A stretch of 10,977 bases of DNA from DATBLE01 sp046735055 (GCA_046735055.1 JBKPSO010000252.1:1-10977); one strand, 5' to 3'; counted from the first letter of the stretch, positions 1 through 6,159 are shown. Numbers and translations are program-made. The notes: generated by a model from the letters alone, not told the origin.

Positions 1-34
1 GGGTCAAGAAGGTGCTCACGATCAGCTTTCTCAT
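1..34 (-). CDS. RibD C-terminal/DHFR-like reductase, N-terminal 11 codons only (runs off the left edge)
   Basis: Reading leftwards from the ATG at 34, the frame gives MRKLIVSTFLT. This is the stereotyped first beta strand of the YyaP/RibD C-terminal family of small dihydrofolate-reductase-fold proteins, which usually continue with LDGV. The family is about 180-200 residues long, so more than 90% lies outside the window. An AAAGGA Shine-Dalgarno sits at 43-48, 8 nt before the ATG, and supports this start. Members are NAD(P)H-dependent reductases, mostly of unknown substrate. The call rests on eleven residues and a good ribosome binding site, so the family is likely but not proven. Confidence 0.6.
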   Translation of the reverse strand, partial: MRKLIVSTFLT

Positions 35-48
35 CTCTCGTGTCCTTT

Positions 49-356
49 CGATCGGATTCCGGGCTCGGGTCGAGCCCACCGCAGTATGAGACGGTCCAGC
101 GGAGCAAGACTCATCGCGGCCGGCCGCAGCGTCGGAGGCGAGCCAGATCGCGGCCGAAGCAGAGCGCCGACCATCACCCCGGCGTAGAATCTGACTGTGC
201 CCGGTTGACGCTAGAGCACGGTCGAGTTCGCGAGCTTCGCGCGGCCGGCGACGCCGTCGCCGCCGCGACTGTTTGGACCCGAGTGGCTTGGCGGCGGTGC
301 TCGTGCGCCCCCTCGTACGCCTTCTGATCGTCGTGGATTGTTGACGGCAAAACGAG
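49..356. other. Intergenic region between divergent genes; no gene recognised
   Basis: About 300 bp separate the minus-strand reductase start from the Shine-Dalgarno of the NTF2-like gene. Reading frames exist here on both strands, but they are rich in Arg, Ala and Ser, lack family motifs and have no convincing ribosome binding sites. A TAGAAT hexamer at 185-190 resembles a plus-strand -10 box but has no -35 at the right distance. A TTGACG at 205-210 has no -10 partner. Promoters for both flanking genes should lie here, but I cannot place them. Confidence 0.5.
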
Positions 357-366
357 AAGGAGGAGG
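357..366 (+). promoter_or_regulatory. Strong Shine-Dalgarno of the NTF2-like gene
   Basis: The purine run AAGGAGGAGG ends two bases before the ATG at 369. It contains two overlapping GGAGG cores, with the first AAGGAGG 5 nt from the ATG. It is one of the best ribosome binding sites in the window and fixes the start of the gene behind it. Confidence 0.75.
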
Positions 367-368
367 CA

Positions 369-779
369 ATGACAACCATCGGCCAAGAGAACCTGGAGAC
401 GGTGATGATCGACTTCTTCGGCGCGCTCCGACGCGGCGAGTTCGACGATGCGGCAGCACTGCTCGATCCAAACATCACCTGGCAGGGTTTGCGCGAGGAC
501 TGGGTCTGCCACGGCCGCGAGGAGGTGATCCAGACCTTTCGCTGGGGACTCGGCAACCGGCGAGAGGTGGACGCGCTCGAGTTCACACGCGCCGGCGACC
601 AGGTCGTGCTCGGAGCACGTGGCCCGAGCATCACCGAGGTTGAAGACGAGCCGCTCGAAGGTCAGATCTTCAACGTCTTCACCCTGCGCGACCGCCGGAT
701 CGTGCGCATCGTCGACTACCGGCGCCGGGGCGAAGCACTCGCCGCAGCCGGTGTTAAAGAGGACACAGCCTGGCGGTGA
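369..779 (+). CDS. NTF2/SnoaL-like fold protein of unknown substrate
   Basis: The gene encodes a 136-residue protein with the signature of the nuclear transport factor 2-like/SnoaL superfamily. It has an N-terminal helix pair (VMIDFFGALRRGEFDDAAALL), a DPNITWQG strand, a helix ending in VIQTFRWGL, and a C-terminal beta sheet with FNVFTLRDRRIVRIVDYR. The length is normal for a single-domain member. These proteins are small cytosolic dimers or trimers, variously isomerases, hydrolases, cyclases or ligand binders; nothing in the sequence fixes the substrate. The ATG start has an excellent Shine-Dalgarno. The stop is followed at once, in the same frame, by a LuxR HTH tail. The gene itself appears complete and under coding constraint. 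The fold assignment is strong and the function unknown. Confidence 0.8.
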   Translation: MTTIGQENLETVMIDFFGALRRGEFDDAAALLDPNITWQGLREDWVCHGREEVIQTFRWGLGNRREVDALEFTRAGDQVVLGARGPSITEVEDEPLEGQIFNVFTLRDRRIVRIVDYRRRGEALAAAGVKEDTAWR

Positions 780-782
780 TCA

Positions 783-890
783 AGCGCCACGGTGCGGAAC
801 TACCTGACCGCAGCAATCCGCAAGCTCGGCGCACGTAACCGTGCCGAGGTCGTCCGCGTCGCCGAGGAGAGGGGCTGGCTCTACTCATGA
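783..890 (+). pseudogene. Orphan C-terminal tail of a LuxR/NarL-type HTH domain
   Basis: The frame reads SATVRNYLTAAIRKLGARN, then RAEVVRVAEERGWLYS and a TGA stop at 888-890. This matches the recognition helix and final helix of NarL/FixJ-type response regulators, where the usual text is SEGTVRNYLSAAIQKLGARNR, ending a few residues after GW. The receiver domain and the first HTH helices are missing, and there is no start codon or ribosome binding site. The fragment is in the same frame as the NTF2-like gene, separated only by its TGA and one codon. I read it as the remnant of a deleted two-component response regulator. Confidence 0.7.
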
Positions 891-981
891 TGGGCCCCGT
901 CGTCCTCGCGGCGGGACACCCTTCTTCGACACGCCGACAACGACGCGACCTGACGTGGCCGGGACCGATCGTCTCTGGAGG

Positions 982-1896
982 TCAGTTGCGCTCTCGCGTG
1001 ATCGCGACGATGATCCGGAGGCCGAGCACGGTGGCGGCGATCACTCCGAGATAGCCGATCAGGACGTCGAGGCGTGTCTGGAGTATCTCGGGGCCTCCTC
1101 CAAGTCTCAGCAGAAGTACGCCGACGATGCCGATCGAGGCGCTGAAGAAGGCGAGGATGGATCTGTTGGCGAGACGGCTGACGAACTCGGCGTCGCGTGG
1201 GTCTGCGAATCGGCTGATGCGAAGCGAGAGCTCACCGTGTTCGAGCGCGTCGGAGATGCGGTCGAGCCTGCGGGGGACCTTGCGCAGTGCGGGCAGGAGC
1301 TCGAGCAGGTCGTCGAGGATCTGTTCGCGTAGGTCGTTGCGAGGCCGAGCGCCGAGCCTGTTTGCTGCTGCGTAGCGCCGGGCTCCGTCTACGACGTTGA
1401 AGGTTGGGTCGATGATGCGCAGCGTGCCTTCGAGTGTCACGAGCGCGCGGAAGACACCGGCGAGTTGCGGGTCGAGGGCGAGGCCGAAGAGGACGACGAG
1501 GCCGAGGAGGTCGTTGAGGATCTCGGCACCGGGCTCCATGCCCGGGCCCAAGCGCTGGGCGAAGAAGCGGGCCAGGGCGCGCTCGAGCCCATCCAGGTCG
1601 ACGTCACGTCCACCGGTGGCGAGGTCGACGAGCGCGTCACGCAAGGGTGCGGGCCGGCGGCGCGCGATCGCGGCGAGCGCCTGAGCGAGTGCCGACCGCT
1701 GCAGTGTGTCGAGCCGTCCGACGGAGCCGAAGTCGAGCAGGACGAGCCGGCCGTCGGAGCCGAGCAGCACGTTGCCCGCGTGCGGGTCGGCGTGGAAGAC
1801 GCCGAAGTCGAAGGTGCGAGCGGCGAGCAGGCGCGCGGCCAACAGGCGCAGACCGAAGAACATCGTGAGCGCCCAGGCGACGTCGAACAGCCACAC
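982..1896 (-). pseudogene. UbiB/ABC1 (AarF) kinase-like protein lacking the N-lobe
   Basis: From a GTG at 1896 the frame encodes 304 residues. HADPHAGN (residues 35-42) is the catalytic loop and DFG (55-57) the metal-binding motif of the UbiB/ABC1 atypical kinase family. The C-terminal tail has two hydrophobic spans (SILAFFSASIGIVGVLLL and VLIGYLGVIAATVLGLRIIV), as in full-length members. Family proteins are usually 500-650 residues, with an N-lobe carrying KxGQ and the ATP-binding lysine before HADPH; none of this is present. Residues 1-32 are a hydrophobic segment (WLFDVAWALTMFFGLRLLAA) that looks like a family N-terminus, so an internal deletion joining N-terminus to C-lobe is my best explanation. 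It starts 8 bp after the nitroreductase stop with a poor ribosome binding site. Kinase activity is unlikely. A short protein of new role cannot be excluded, because the frame is open throughout. Confidence 0.65.
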
Positions 1897-1904
1897 TGCC
1901 GTTG

Positions 1905-2354
1905 CTAGCCTCGGCCGGGGCCCGTTTGCTCGTCGGGCTTCGAGGTGCCGATGCGGAAGGTCGGGTGGTCCGCGGGGTCCGGGAGCGCGCGCAGGACGCC
2001 TGCGACAGTGGGCAGCGTGCCGTAGCGGTCGCGGTACGCGTCGAGCAGCGGCGCACGCTCGGCGACGGGCACCTCGACGACGGTGATCTGCTCGACGCGT
2101 CCCTCTTTGCGCAGGCGGCCGCTCCGCGAGGCACGCAGGTTGCGCGCCCAGTCGCTCTCGCCCCGGTACGAGATGATGTACCGCTCGCCCTCGTACTCCA
2201 TCACGACAAGCGGTGTCGTGTGCCAGCGTCCTGTGCGGCGGCCGGGAACCGACAGCTTCGAGATCAGCGACCGCCGAAAGAGCGGCGCAAGCCGGTTCCC
2301 GATGTGCCGCTGCATCCAGGGTGGTTTCAGGTAGCGCCGACCGCGGCTGGTCAT
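1905..2354 (-). CDS. Deazaflavin (F420)-dependent nitroreductase family protein
   Basis: The 149-residue protein matches the small split-barrel F420H2-dependent oxidoreductase family (Ddn-like). It has a KPPWMQRHIGNRL opening, GRRTGRWHTTPL (the conserved GR-x-SG/TG-x-x-R-x-x-PL loop), a strand with GERYIISYRGESDWARNL, and a C-terminal DHPTFRI strand. The length is typical. Members reduce nitro groups, quinones or activated alkenes using reduced F420. The ATG at 2354 lies inside the last codons of the upstream MFS gene (ATGA overlap), with an AGGGG Shine-Dalgarno 6 nt upstream, so translation is coupled to the transporter. The coupling suggests a shared job such as detoxification, but the substrate cannot be read from the sequence. 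Family confidence is high. Confidence 0.8.
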   Translation of the reverse strand: MTSRGRRYLKPPWMQRHIGNRLAPLFRRSLISKLSVPGRRTGRWHTTPLVVMEYEGERYIISYRGESDWARNLRASRSGRLRKEGRVEQITVVEVPVAERAPLLDAYRDRYGTLPTVAGVLRALPDPADHPTFRIGTSKPDEQTGPGRG

Positions 2355-3681
2355 GTCGCGCCCCTGCGGCCGGGCAGGAAAAGGGTCGGGACGAGTGCTG
2401 CTGCGGTGAGCGCGAAGGAGACCCAGAAGGTCGTGCCGAACGCGTGCGCGAACGGTGGCCGTGCGTGTATCGGTTCCCGCGCGGCGAGCTCTGCTGCCTG
2501 CGCGAGTCCGCCGTCGAAGCCGGGGAGCTCGGCTCGCATTGTCCGCTGGAGCACGACCGCGAGCAGGGCGATGCCGAGCGCGCCGGCGACACGCTGGATC
2601 GTGTTGATCGCGCTCGTCGCGTGAGGGATCTCCACTCGCTCGAGCCTCTGGTAGGCGACGGCCATGGACGGTGTGATCGTCGCTCCCAGTCCCGCGCCGA
2701 CGAGGAAGAGCGCTGCCGCCAGGTACCAGGTAGGTGTCGTCGCGCCGAGCCGGCTGTAGGCGGCGGTGCCGACCAGGGCGAGCGCGAGTCCGGCGGGAAC
2801 GATACGGCGGGCGCCGAACCGGTCGGTGAGCGCGCCGGCCAGTGGCATCGTCAGCGCCGCGCCGAGGCCTTGCGGGAGGAGCAGTAAGCCCGTCGGCCGG
2901 CAAGGCACGCTGAGCGCCGCCTTGCCGTTGACCGCCCTGCTCGTCGGGCTGGCGCTCGTGGCGCCAGCCCGTACAGAACGGCCACGAGGCCGGCTGGGAG
3001 TAGCACAGCCCCGAGGGCGTCGAACCGGTGGGGCGGACGCCGCGGCACCGACGGCAGCAGCCGTAGTGCCAGCAGCAGTGCGACACCGCCGACGGGCAGA
3101 TTGACGAAGAAGATCCAGCGCCAGCTGGCGGCCTCGACGAGTGCACCGCCGATCACCGGCCCCATGATCGGCGCCAGCAGCATCGGCACCCCGACGATGC
3201 TCATCACGCGCCCCATCCGCTGAGGGCCGGCCGCCCCGGCCAGGATCGTCTGCCCGAGAGGCATGATCATGCCGCCGCCCAATCCCTGTACCACCCGGAA
3301 GACGATCAATGCGCCGATCGACCAGGAGAGCCCGGCGAGCAGGGAGCCGGTCACGAACAGGGCGAGCGATCCGAGCCAGAGCGTTTTCGCGCCAACGCGC
3401 TCGCTCAGCCAACCGCTGAGCGGGATCACGGCGGCGAACGCGAGCAGATAGACCGTCGCCACCCACTGGATCGTCGTGATCGAGGTATGGAGGTCGCGAC
3501 CCAGCGTGGGGAGGGCGACGTTGACGATCGTGGCGTCGAGGATGGTCATGATCGCGGCGAGCACGACCACGGCGGCCGGGGCGAGGATCTCGCGCGTCAG
3601 CACGGCCGGTGGCGTCGGTGTCGCGACCGCGGCAACCCGTGGGGCGGCGGAGCTGTCCCGTAGCAGGGCTTCGGCTTCCAA
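2351..3681 (-). pseudogene. DHA2-family (EmrB/QacA-like) MFS drug exporter, broken by internal deletion and frameshift
   Basis: The N-terminal half begins at a TTG (3681) with AGGA 10 nt upstream. It shows TRE then a first membrane helix with LDATIVNVALP, the cytoplasmic loop GWLSERVGAKTLW (motif A), RVVQGLGGGMIMPLGQTIL, and the antiporter motif C region VPMLLAPIMGPVIGGAL. Around 2975 this frame stops making transporter sequence. Homology resumes in another frame at about 2930 with VNGKAAL, GLLLLPQGLGAALTMPLAG and DRFGARR, continuing to the stop at 2351. Complete members have about 14 helices and 480-520 residues. Here roughly 70-90 residues around helices 7-8 appear missing between the halves, in addition to the frame change. 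A perfect hairpin sits at the break. The gene would have been a proton-driven exporter controlled by the divergent TetR. It overlaps the nitroreductase start by ATGA. A sequencing or assembly error is the main alternative. Confidence 0.75.
2945..2971. repeat. Perfect 11-bp inverted repeat with a 5-nt loop at the MFS break
   Basis: The arms CGGGCTGGCGC (2945-2955) and GCGCCAGCCCG (2961-2971) are exact reverse complements around the loop TCGTG. The stem is almost all G:C. It lies where the first reading frame of the MFS transporter ends and before the second begins. No U-run follows on either strand, so it does not look like a factor-independent terminator. It may mark or have caused the deletion, through polymerase slippage in the cell or during sequencing. 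Confidence 0.8.
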
Positions 3682-3716
3682 CGCGTGTATTTCCTGGTCG
3701 TCCCACCAGAATTCCT

Positions 3717-3759
3717 TTACGCAAAAATCTTTATATCAGATCTAGATTTTCTGACGTAA
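3717..3759. promoter_or_regulatory. AT-rich divergent control region with imperfect inverted repeat; likely TetR operator
   Basis: Between the divergent MFS and TetR genes an AT-rich island contrasts with the GC-rich surroundings. The left arm TTACGCAAAAATCT (3717-3730) and right arm AGATTTTCTGACGTAA (3744-3759) are reverse complements apart from two single-base indels. The 13-nt centre contains AGATCT, and the 8-bp palindrome ATCTAGAT spans 3740-3747. On the minus strand, TATAAA (3735-3730) is a good -10 for the exporter. The island lies just upstream of the TetR -10 box. A repressor bound here would cover both promoters. The repeat is visible; its use as an operator is inferred from the divergent layout. 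Confidence 0.5.
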
Positions 3760-3770
3760 GAGAATAGTGT

Positions 3771-3783
3771 TACGATGCTCGTG
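3771..3783 (+). promoter_or_regulatory. -10 box of the TetR gene, giving a probable leaderless transcript
   Basis: TACGAT (3771-3776) fits the actinobacterial TAnnnT -10 consensus and ends 6 nt before the GTG at 3783, so transcription should begin at or next to the start codon. No Shine-Dalgarno precedes the GTG. The -35 is weak (TTCTGA at 3749-3754, 16-nt spacer). An ATG at 3775 opens only a three-codon frame whose TGA overlaps the GTG. Confidence 0.45.
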
Positions 3784-4481
3784 TGAGTGTGGGGCCGGGC
3801 CTGCGTGAAAGGAAGAAGGCGCAAACGCGGCAACTGATCGCCGACACCGCGCGGCGCCTGTTCAGCGAGCGTGGCTTCGAGCAGGTCAGCGTGGCCGAGA
3901 TCGCCCGCGCCGCAGACGTCTCATCGCCAACCGTCTTCAACTACTTCCCGACCAAGGAAGACCTCGTCTACAGCGGCCTGGAGACCTTCGAGGAGGACCT
4001 TCTGCAGGCGATCCGTGAGCGAGCCGCAGGCGAAACCGTCCTCGCCGCCTTCGGCCGCTTCGTCCTCCGGCCGCGCGGCTTCCTCGCGGCCGAAAACAAA
4101 GACGCGGCCTCGCAACTCCTCGCCGTCTCGCGAATGATCGCAACCAGCCCTGCCCTCCTCGCCCGCGAGCGCCAGATACTCGACCACTACACCAACGCAC
4201 TCGCCCGGCTGATCGCCGAAGAAGGCGGAGCCACCGGCGATGACCCCGATCCGTACGTCGCCGCCAGCGCGCTGATCGCTGTCCACCGGGCCTTGATCAA
4301 CTACGTTCGCCACCGCATCCTGACCGGCGACGAAGACCTCTCCCGACTCGCCAACGACACCCTCGCCTACGGACGACGCGCGCTCGCCCTCCTCGAAGAC
4401 GGCCTCGGCCGTTACGCGCCGAGAAGACGTGCCGTCGCGCAGCCGCCCGCCCCTACAGCAGACCGGGTGCCCGCGGCGTAG
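3783..4481 (+). CDS. TetR/AcrR-family transcriptional regulator
   Basis: The 232-residue protein carries a classic TetR N-terminal DNA-binding domain: helices from QLIADTARRLFSERG (residues 17-31), then VSVAEIARAADVSSPTVFNYF (35-55) with the recognition helix, then KEDLV. The remaining 170 residues form the helical ligand-binding and dimerisation part, of normal family size; a basic, Pro- and Ala-rich tail follows. It is divergent from the DHA2 exporter across an AT-rich inverted repeat. This is the standard arrangement for a repressor of its own gene and of the pump, released by a pump substrate. The ligand cannot be inferred. The GTG start has no Shine-Dalgarno and appears leaderless. The gene looks intact although its presumed target is broken. 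Confidence 0.88.
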   Translation: MSVGPGLRERKKAQTRQLIADTARRLFSERGFEQVSVAEIARAADVSSPTVFNYFPTKEDLVYSGLETFEEDLLQAIRERAAGETVLAAFGRFVLRPRGFLAAENKDAASQLLAVSRMIATSPALLARERQILDHYTNALARLIAEEGGATGDDPDPYVAASALIAVHRALINYVRHRILTGDEDLSRLANDTLAYGRRALALLEDGLGRYAPRRRAVAQPPAPTADRVPAA

Positions 4482-4756
4482 CAGGACGCCTCGTCACCTG
4501 GGCGGTGCCGGGTGCCGGGGCCGTCGCAACCCAGGCGTTCGTCGATCCGAGCTACGGCCCGCGCGGGCTGGAGCTGATGAGAGCGGGCCGCAGCGCTCCG
4601 GACGCGCTCGCCGCCGTCGTCGCCGCCGACCCGGGCGCCGCCCAGCGCCAGGCGGCGATGATCGACGCGACAGGCCGGGCAGCCGCCCACACGGGCGGCG
4701 AGTGCAATGCCGAAGCCAGACAGACACACGGGCCCGGTGCCAGCGCGCAGGGCAAC
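4478..4756 (+). pseudogene. DUF1028-family protein remnant (Ntn-hydrolase-like)
   Basis: The frame reads GRLVTWAVPGAGAVATQAF, then VDPSYGPRGLELMRAG, APDALAAVVAADPGAAQRQAA, MIDATGRAAAHTG and a degraded AEARQTHGPGASAQGN. These segments follow in order the conserved blocks of DUF1028 proteins, whose best known text includes GAVATQAFVDPSYGPRGLELMR. The family N-terminus (ARDP..GELGVAVQS) and the C-terminal half are absent. No start codon with a ribosome binding site precedes it, and its 5' end overlaps the last codon of the TetR gene. About 90 of the usual 220-plus residues remain. The identity is clear; the function of the family is poorly known. Confidence 0.75.
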
Positions 4757-4761
4757 AGCCG

Positions 4762-5132
4762 ACCCACGACCGGATCCTCCGCGAGGCGTCCGTCCTGTTC
4801 GCCCGCAAAGGCTACGGCTCGACCTCGACCCGCGAGATCGCCCGGGCCGTCAGCATCCAGCAGCGGTCACTGTTCGACCACTTCGACTCGAAGGCCGAGG
4901 TCGTGCAGGAGCTGCTGATGCACGGCCTCTCCCTTCCGAGGGCGGCCGCCGAGCGCCTCGCCGCCGAGGACCACGGCGAAGCCGAGATCGCCCGGGTCGA
5001 TGTGGCTGCCGTCGTCGTCGCAGCGCTCCGGCTCCGATCAGCGCCTGTGGCAAGACGTTCGAGATCTACAACGAGCCAGGCCGGCGGCCGAACGACTGGG
5101 GCGCGGCCTTTTTCGCACTCGCCGAGGACTAA
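4762..5132 (+). pseudogene. Second TetR-family regulator, remnant without a start and with a degraded C-terminus
   Basis: Frame 1 reads HDRILREASVLFARKGYGS, TSTREIARAVSIQQRSLFDHF and DSKAEVVQELLMHGLSLPRAA. This is a complete TetR helix-turn-helix with the SLFDHFDSKAE recognition region. No plausible start codon with a ribosome binding site precedes HDRIL, because the sequence before it belongs to the DUF1028 remnant. After about residue 75 the frame turns into Arg/Ser-rich text. Near 5045 a different frame gives KTFEIYNEPGRRPNDWGAAF and a stop at 5130-5132. Joining RLWQDVRDL to that frame would look like a TetR C-terminus, so a deletion plus frameshift is likely. The DNA-binding part is certain; how much of the tail belongs to the same gene is not. 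Confidence 0.65.
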
Positions 5133-5167
5133 CGCGCGAGGGCTGCTGCCCCGGCTCTCCCCGCCGA

Positions 5168-5181
5168 TAGGGTCCGGCGCA
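5168..5181 (+). promoter_or_regulatory. Possible -10 box directly upstream of the ATP-grasp gene (leaderless candidate)
   Basis: TAGGGT (5168-5173) fits the TAnnnT form and is followed by 7 nt before the ATG at 5181, the spacing expected for leaderless actinobacterial transcripts. No good Shine-Dalgarno is present. The match is short and GC-rich sequence gives many such hits, so this is only a suggestion. Confidence 0.25.
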
Positions 5182-6155
5182 TGAGCTCCTACGTCCGACG
5201 GCTCACCGAGATCGGAAGTGACGACGTACAGCACTGCGGCGGCAAGGGCGCGAATCTCGGAGAGCTTTCTCGACTCGGGCTGCGCGTCCCCCCGGGCTTC
5301 TGCGTGGTGGCCGACGCCCTGCCGTACGTCCTGGACGCGAATTCGCTGACGGCAGCGATCGCCGAGGCGGGAACGCGGCTCGCGTATGACGATGCGGCCT
5401 CGCTCGAGACCGAGACCGCACACATCCGTGGGCTAGTCGTCTCCGCGACGTTGCCGGCAGATCTCGAGACCGAGATCGTGAGTGCCTACCGTGGCCTCGT
5501 CGGCGACCGCAATCGCTACGTCGCGGTTCGCTCGTCCGTGGCTGTGAAGGACAGCCCGATCTCGTCTTTCCCGGGGCTGATGGACACCTACCACTACGTG
5601 CTGGGAGAGGCGGATGTCCTCAAGCGAATCCGCGAGTGCTGGGCGTCGCTGTGGACGGCGCGCGCCGCCTTCGTCCGCCATGAACAGGAGATCGCGCACG
5701 AGCGCGGCCTGATCGCTCCCGTCGTTCAGGTCATGGTCAATGCCCGCACGGCGGGAGTCCTGTTCACGGCGAACCCCGTCACCAGTGCGCGGGACGAGAT
5801 CGTCGTCGAGGCGAACTGGGGGATCGGCGAATCGGTCGTCTCAGGCGCGGCGGTCGCCGACCACTTCGTCCTGGACAAGGAGACGCTCGGGGTCAAGACG
5901 GCAAGGATCGCCAGCAAGAACGTCATGGTCACGATCGACGAGGAACAGGGCGCAGGGCGCGCCGAGCGGCCCGTGCCGGAGGAGCTGGCGAGCACGCCGA
6001 CGCTCTCGGGCGCGCAGCTGGAGGAGCTCGGCGGCGCCGGAAGGCTGATCGAGGAGCACTTCGGCTTCGAGGCCGACGTCGAGTGGGCATACGAGGGCGG
6101 AGAGCTCTACGTGCTGCAGGCGCGGCGCGTGCGAAACCTCGCGCCCGCTGTCTGA
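5181..6155 (+). CDS. Stand-alone PEP synthase/PPDK N-terminal (ATP-grasp) domain protein
   Basis: The 324-residue protein is the nucleotide-binding module of the PEP-utilising family. GGKGANLGEL (residues 20-29) carries the conserved lysine. VRSS (116-119) with SSFPGLMDTYHYV behind it is the phosphate-gripping loop. VLFTANPVT (193-201) and EANWGIGESVVSG (from 210) are core ATP-grasp strands. DVEWAYEGGELYVLQARR at the end includes the usual metal-binding Glu and Gln, with QARR in place of the common QARP. PEP synthase and PPDK continue with a swivelling phosphohistidine domain and a PEP/pyruvate barrel; here translation stops after the first module. Split enzymes with this architecture exist, notably phenylphosphate synthase, whose beta subunit is such a module, and the SSFPG loop would suit that group. 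No partner subunit is in the window. It ends 4 bp from the convergent livF stop. The fold is certain; the reaction is open. Confidence 0.8.
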   Translation: MSSYVRRLTEIGSDDVQHCGGKGANLGELSRLGLRVPPGFCVVADALPYVLDANSLTAAIAEAGTRLAYDDAASLETETAHIRGLVVSATLPADLETEIVSAYRGLVGDRNRYVAVRSSVAVKDSPISSFPGLMDTYHYVLGEADVLKRIRECWASLWTARAAFVRHEQEIAHERGLIAPVVQVMVNARTAGVLFTANPVTSARDEIVVEANWGIGESVVSGAAVADHFVLDKETLGVKTARIASKNVMVTIDEEQGAGRAERPVPEELASTPTLSGAQLEELGGAGRLIEEHFGFEADVEWAYEGGELYVLQARRVRNLAPAV

Positions 6156-6159
6156 GCCG

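Noticed and set aside
205..210. TTGACG as the -35 of a promoter for the NTF2-like gene
   Set aside because: No -10-like hexamer occurs 16-19 nt downstream.
40..327. Open frame of 95 codons on the plus strand in the left intergenic region
   Set aside because: It has an Arg/Ser-rich composition, no recognisable motif and no ribosome binding site; long open frames on all strands are expected at this GC content.
841..1332. Plus-strand open frame of 163 codons opposite the UbiB gene
   Set aside because: It is rich in Glu, Asp and Gly, the usual antisense shadow of a GC-rich gene; the minus strand carries HADPHAGN and DFG.
1905..2592. Extension of the UbiB frame upstream through the nitroreductase to make a 536-residue protein
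   Set aside because: The extra part is out-of-frame shadow of the nitroreductase, with Arg/Ser/Pro-rich text and no kinase N-lobe motifs.
2945..2971. Factor-independent terminator
   Set aside because: The stem is strong, but no T-run follows on either strand and it lies inside a transporter gene.
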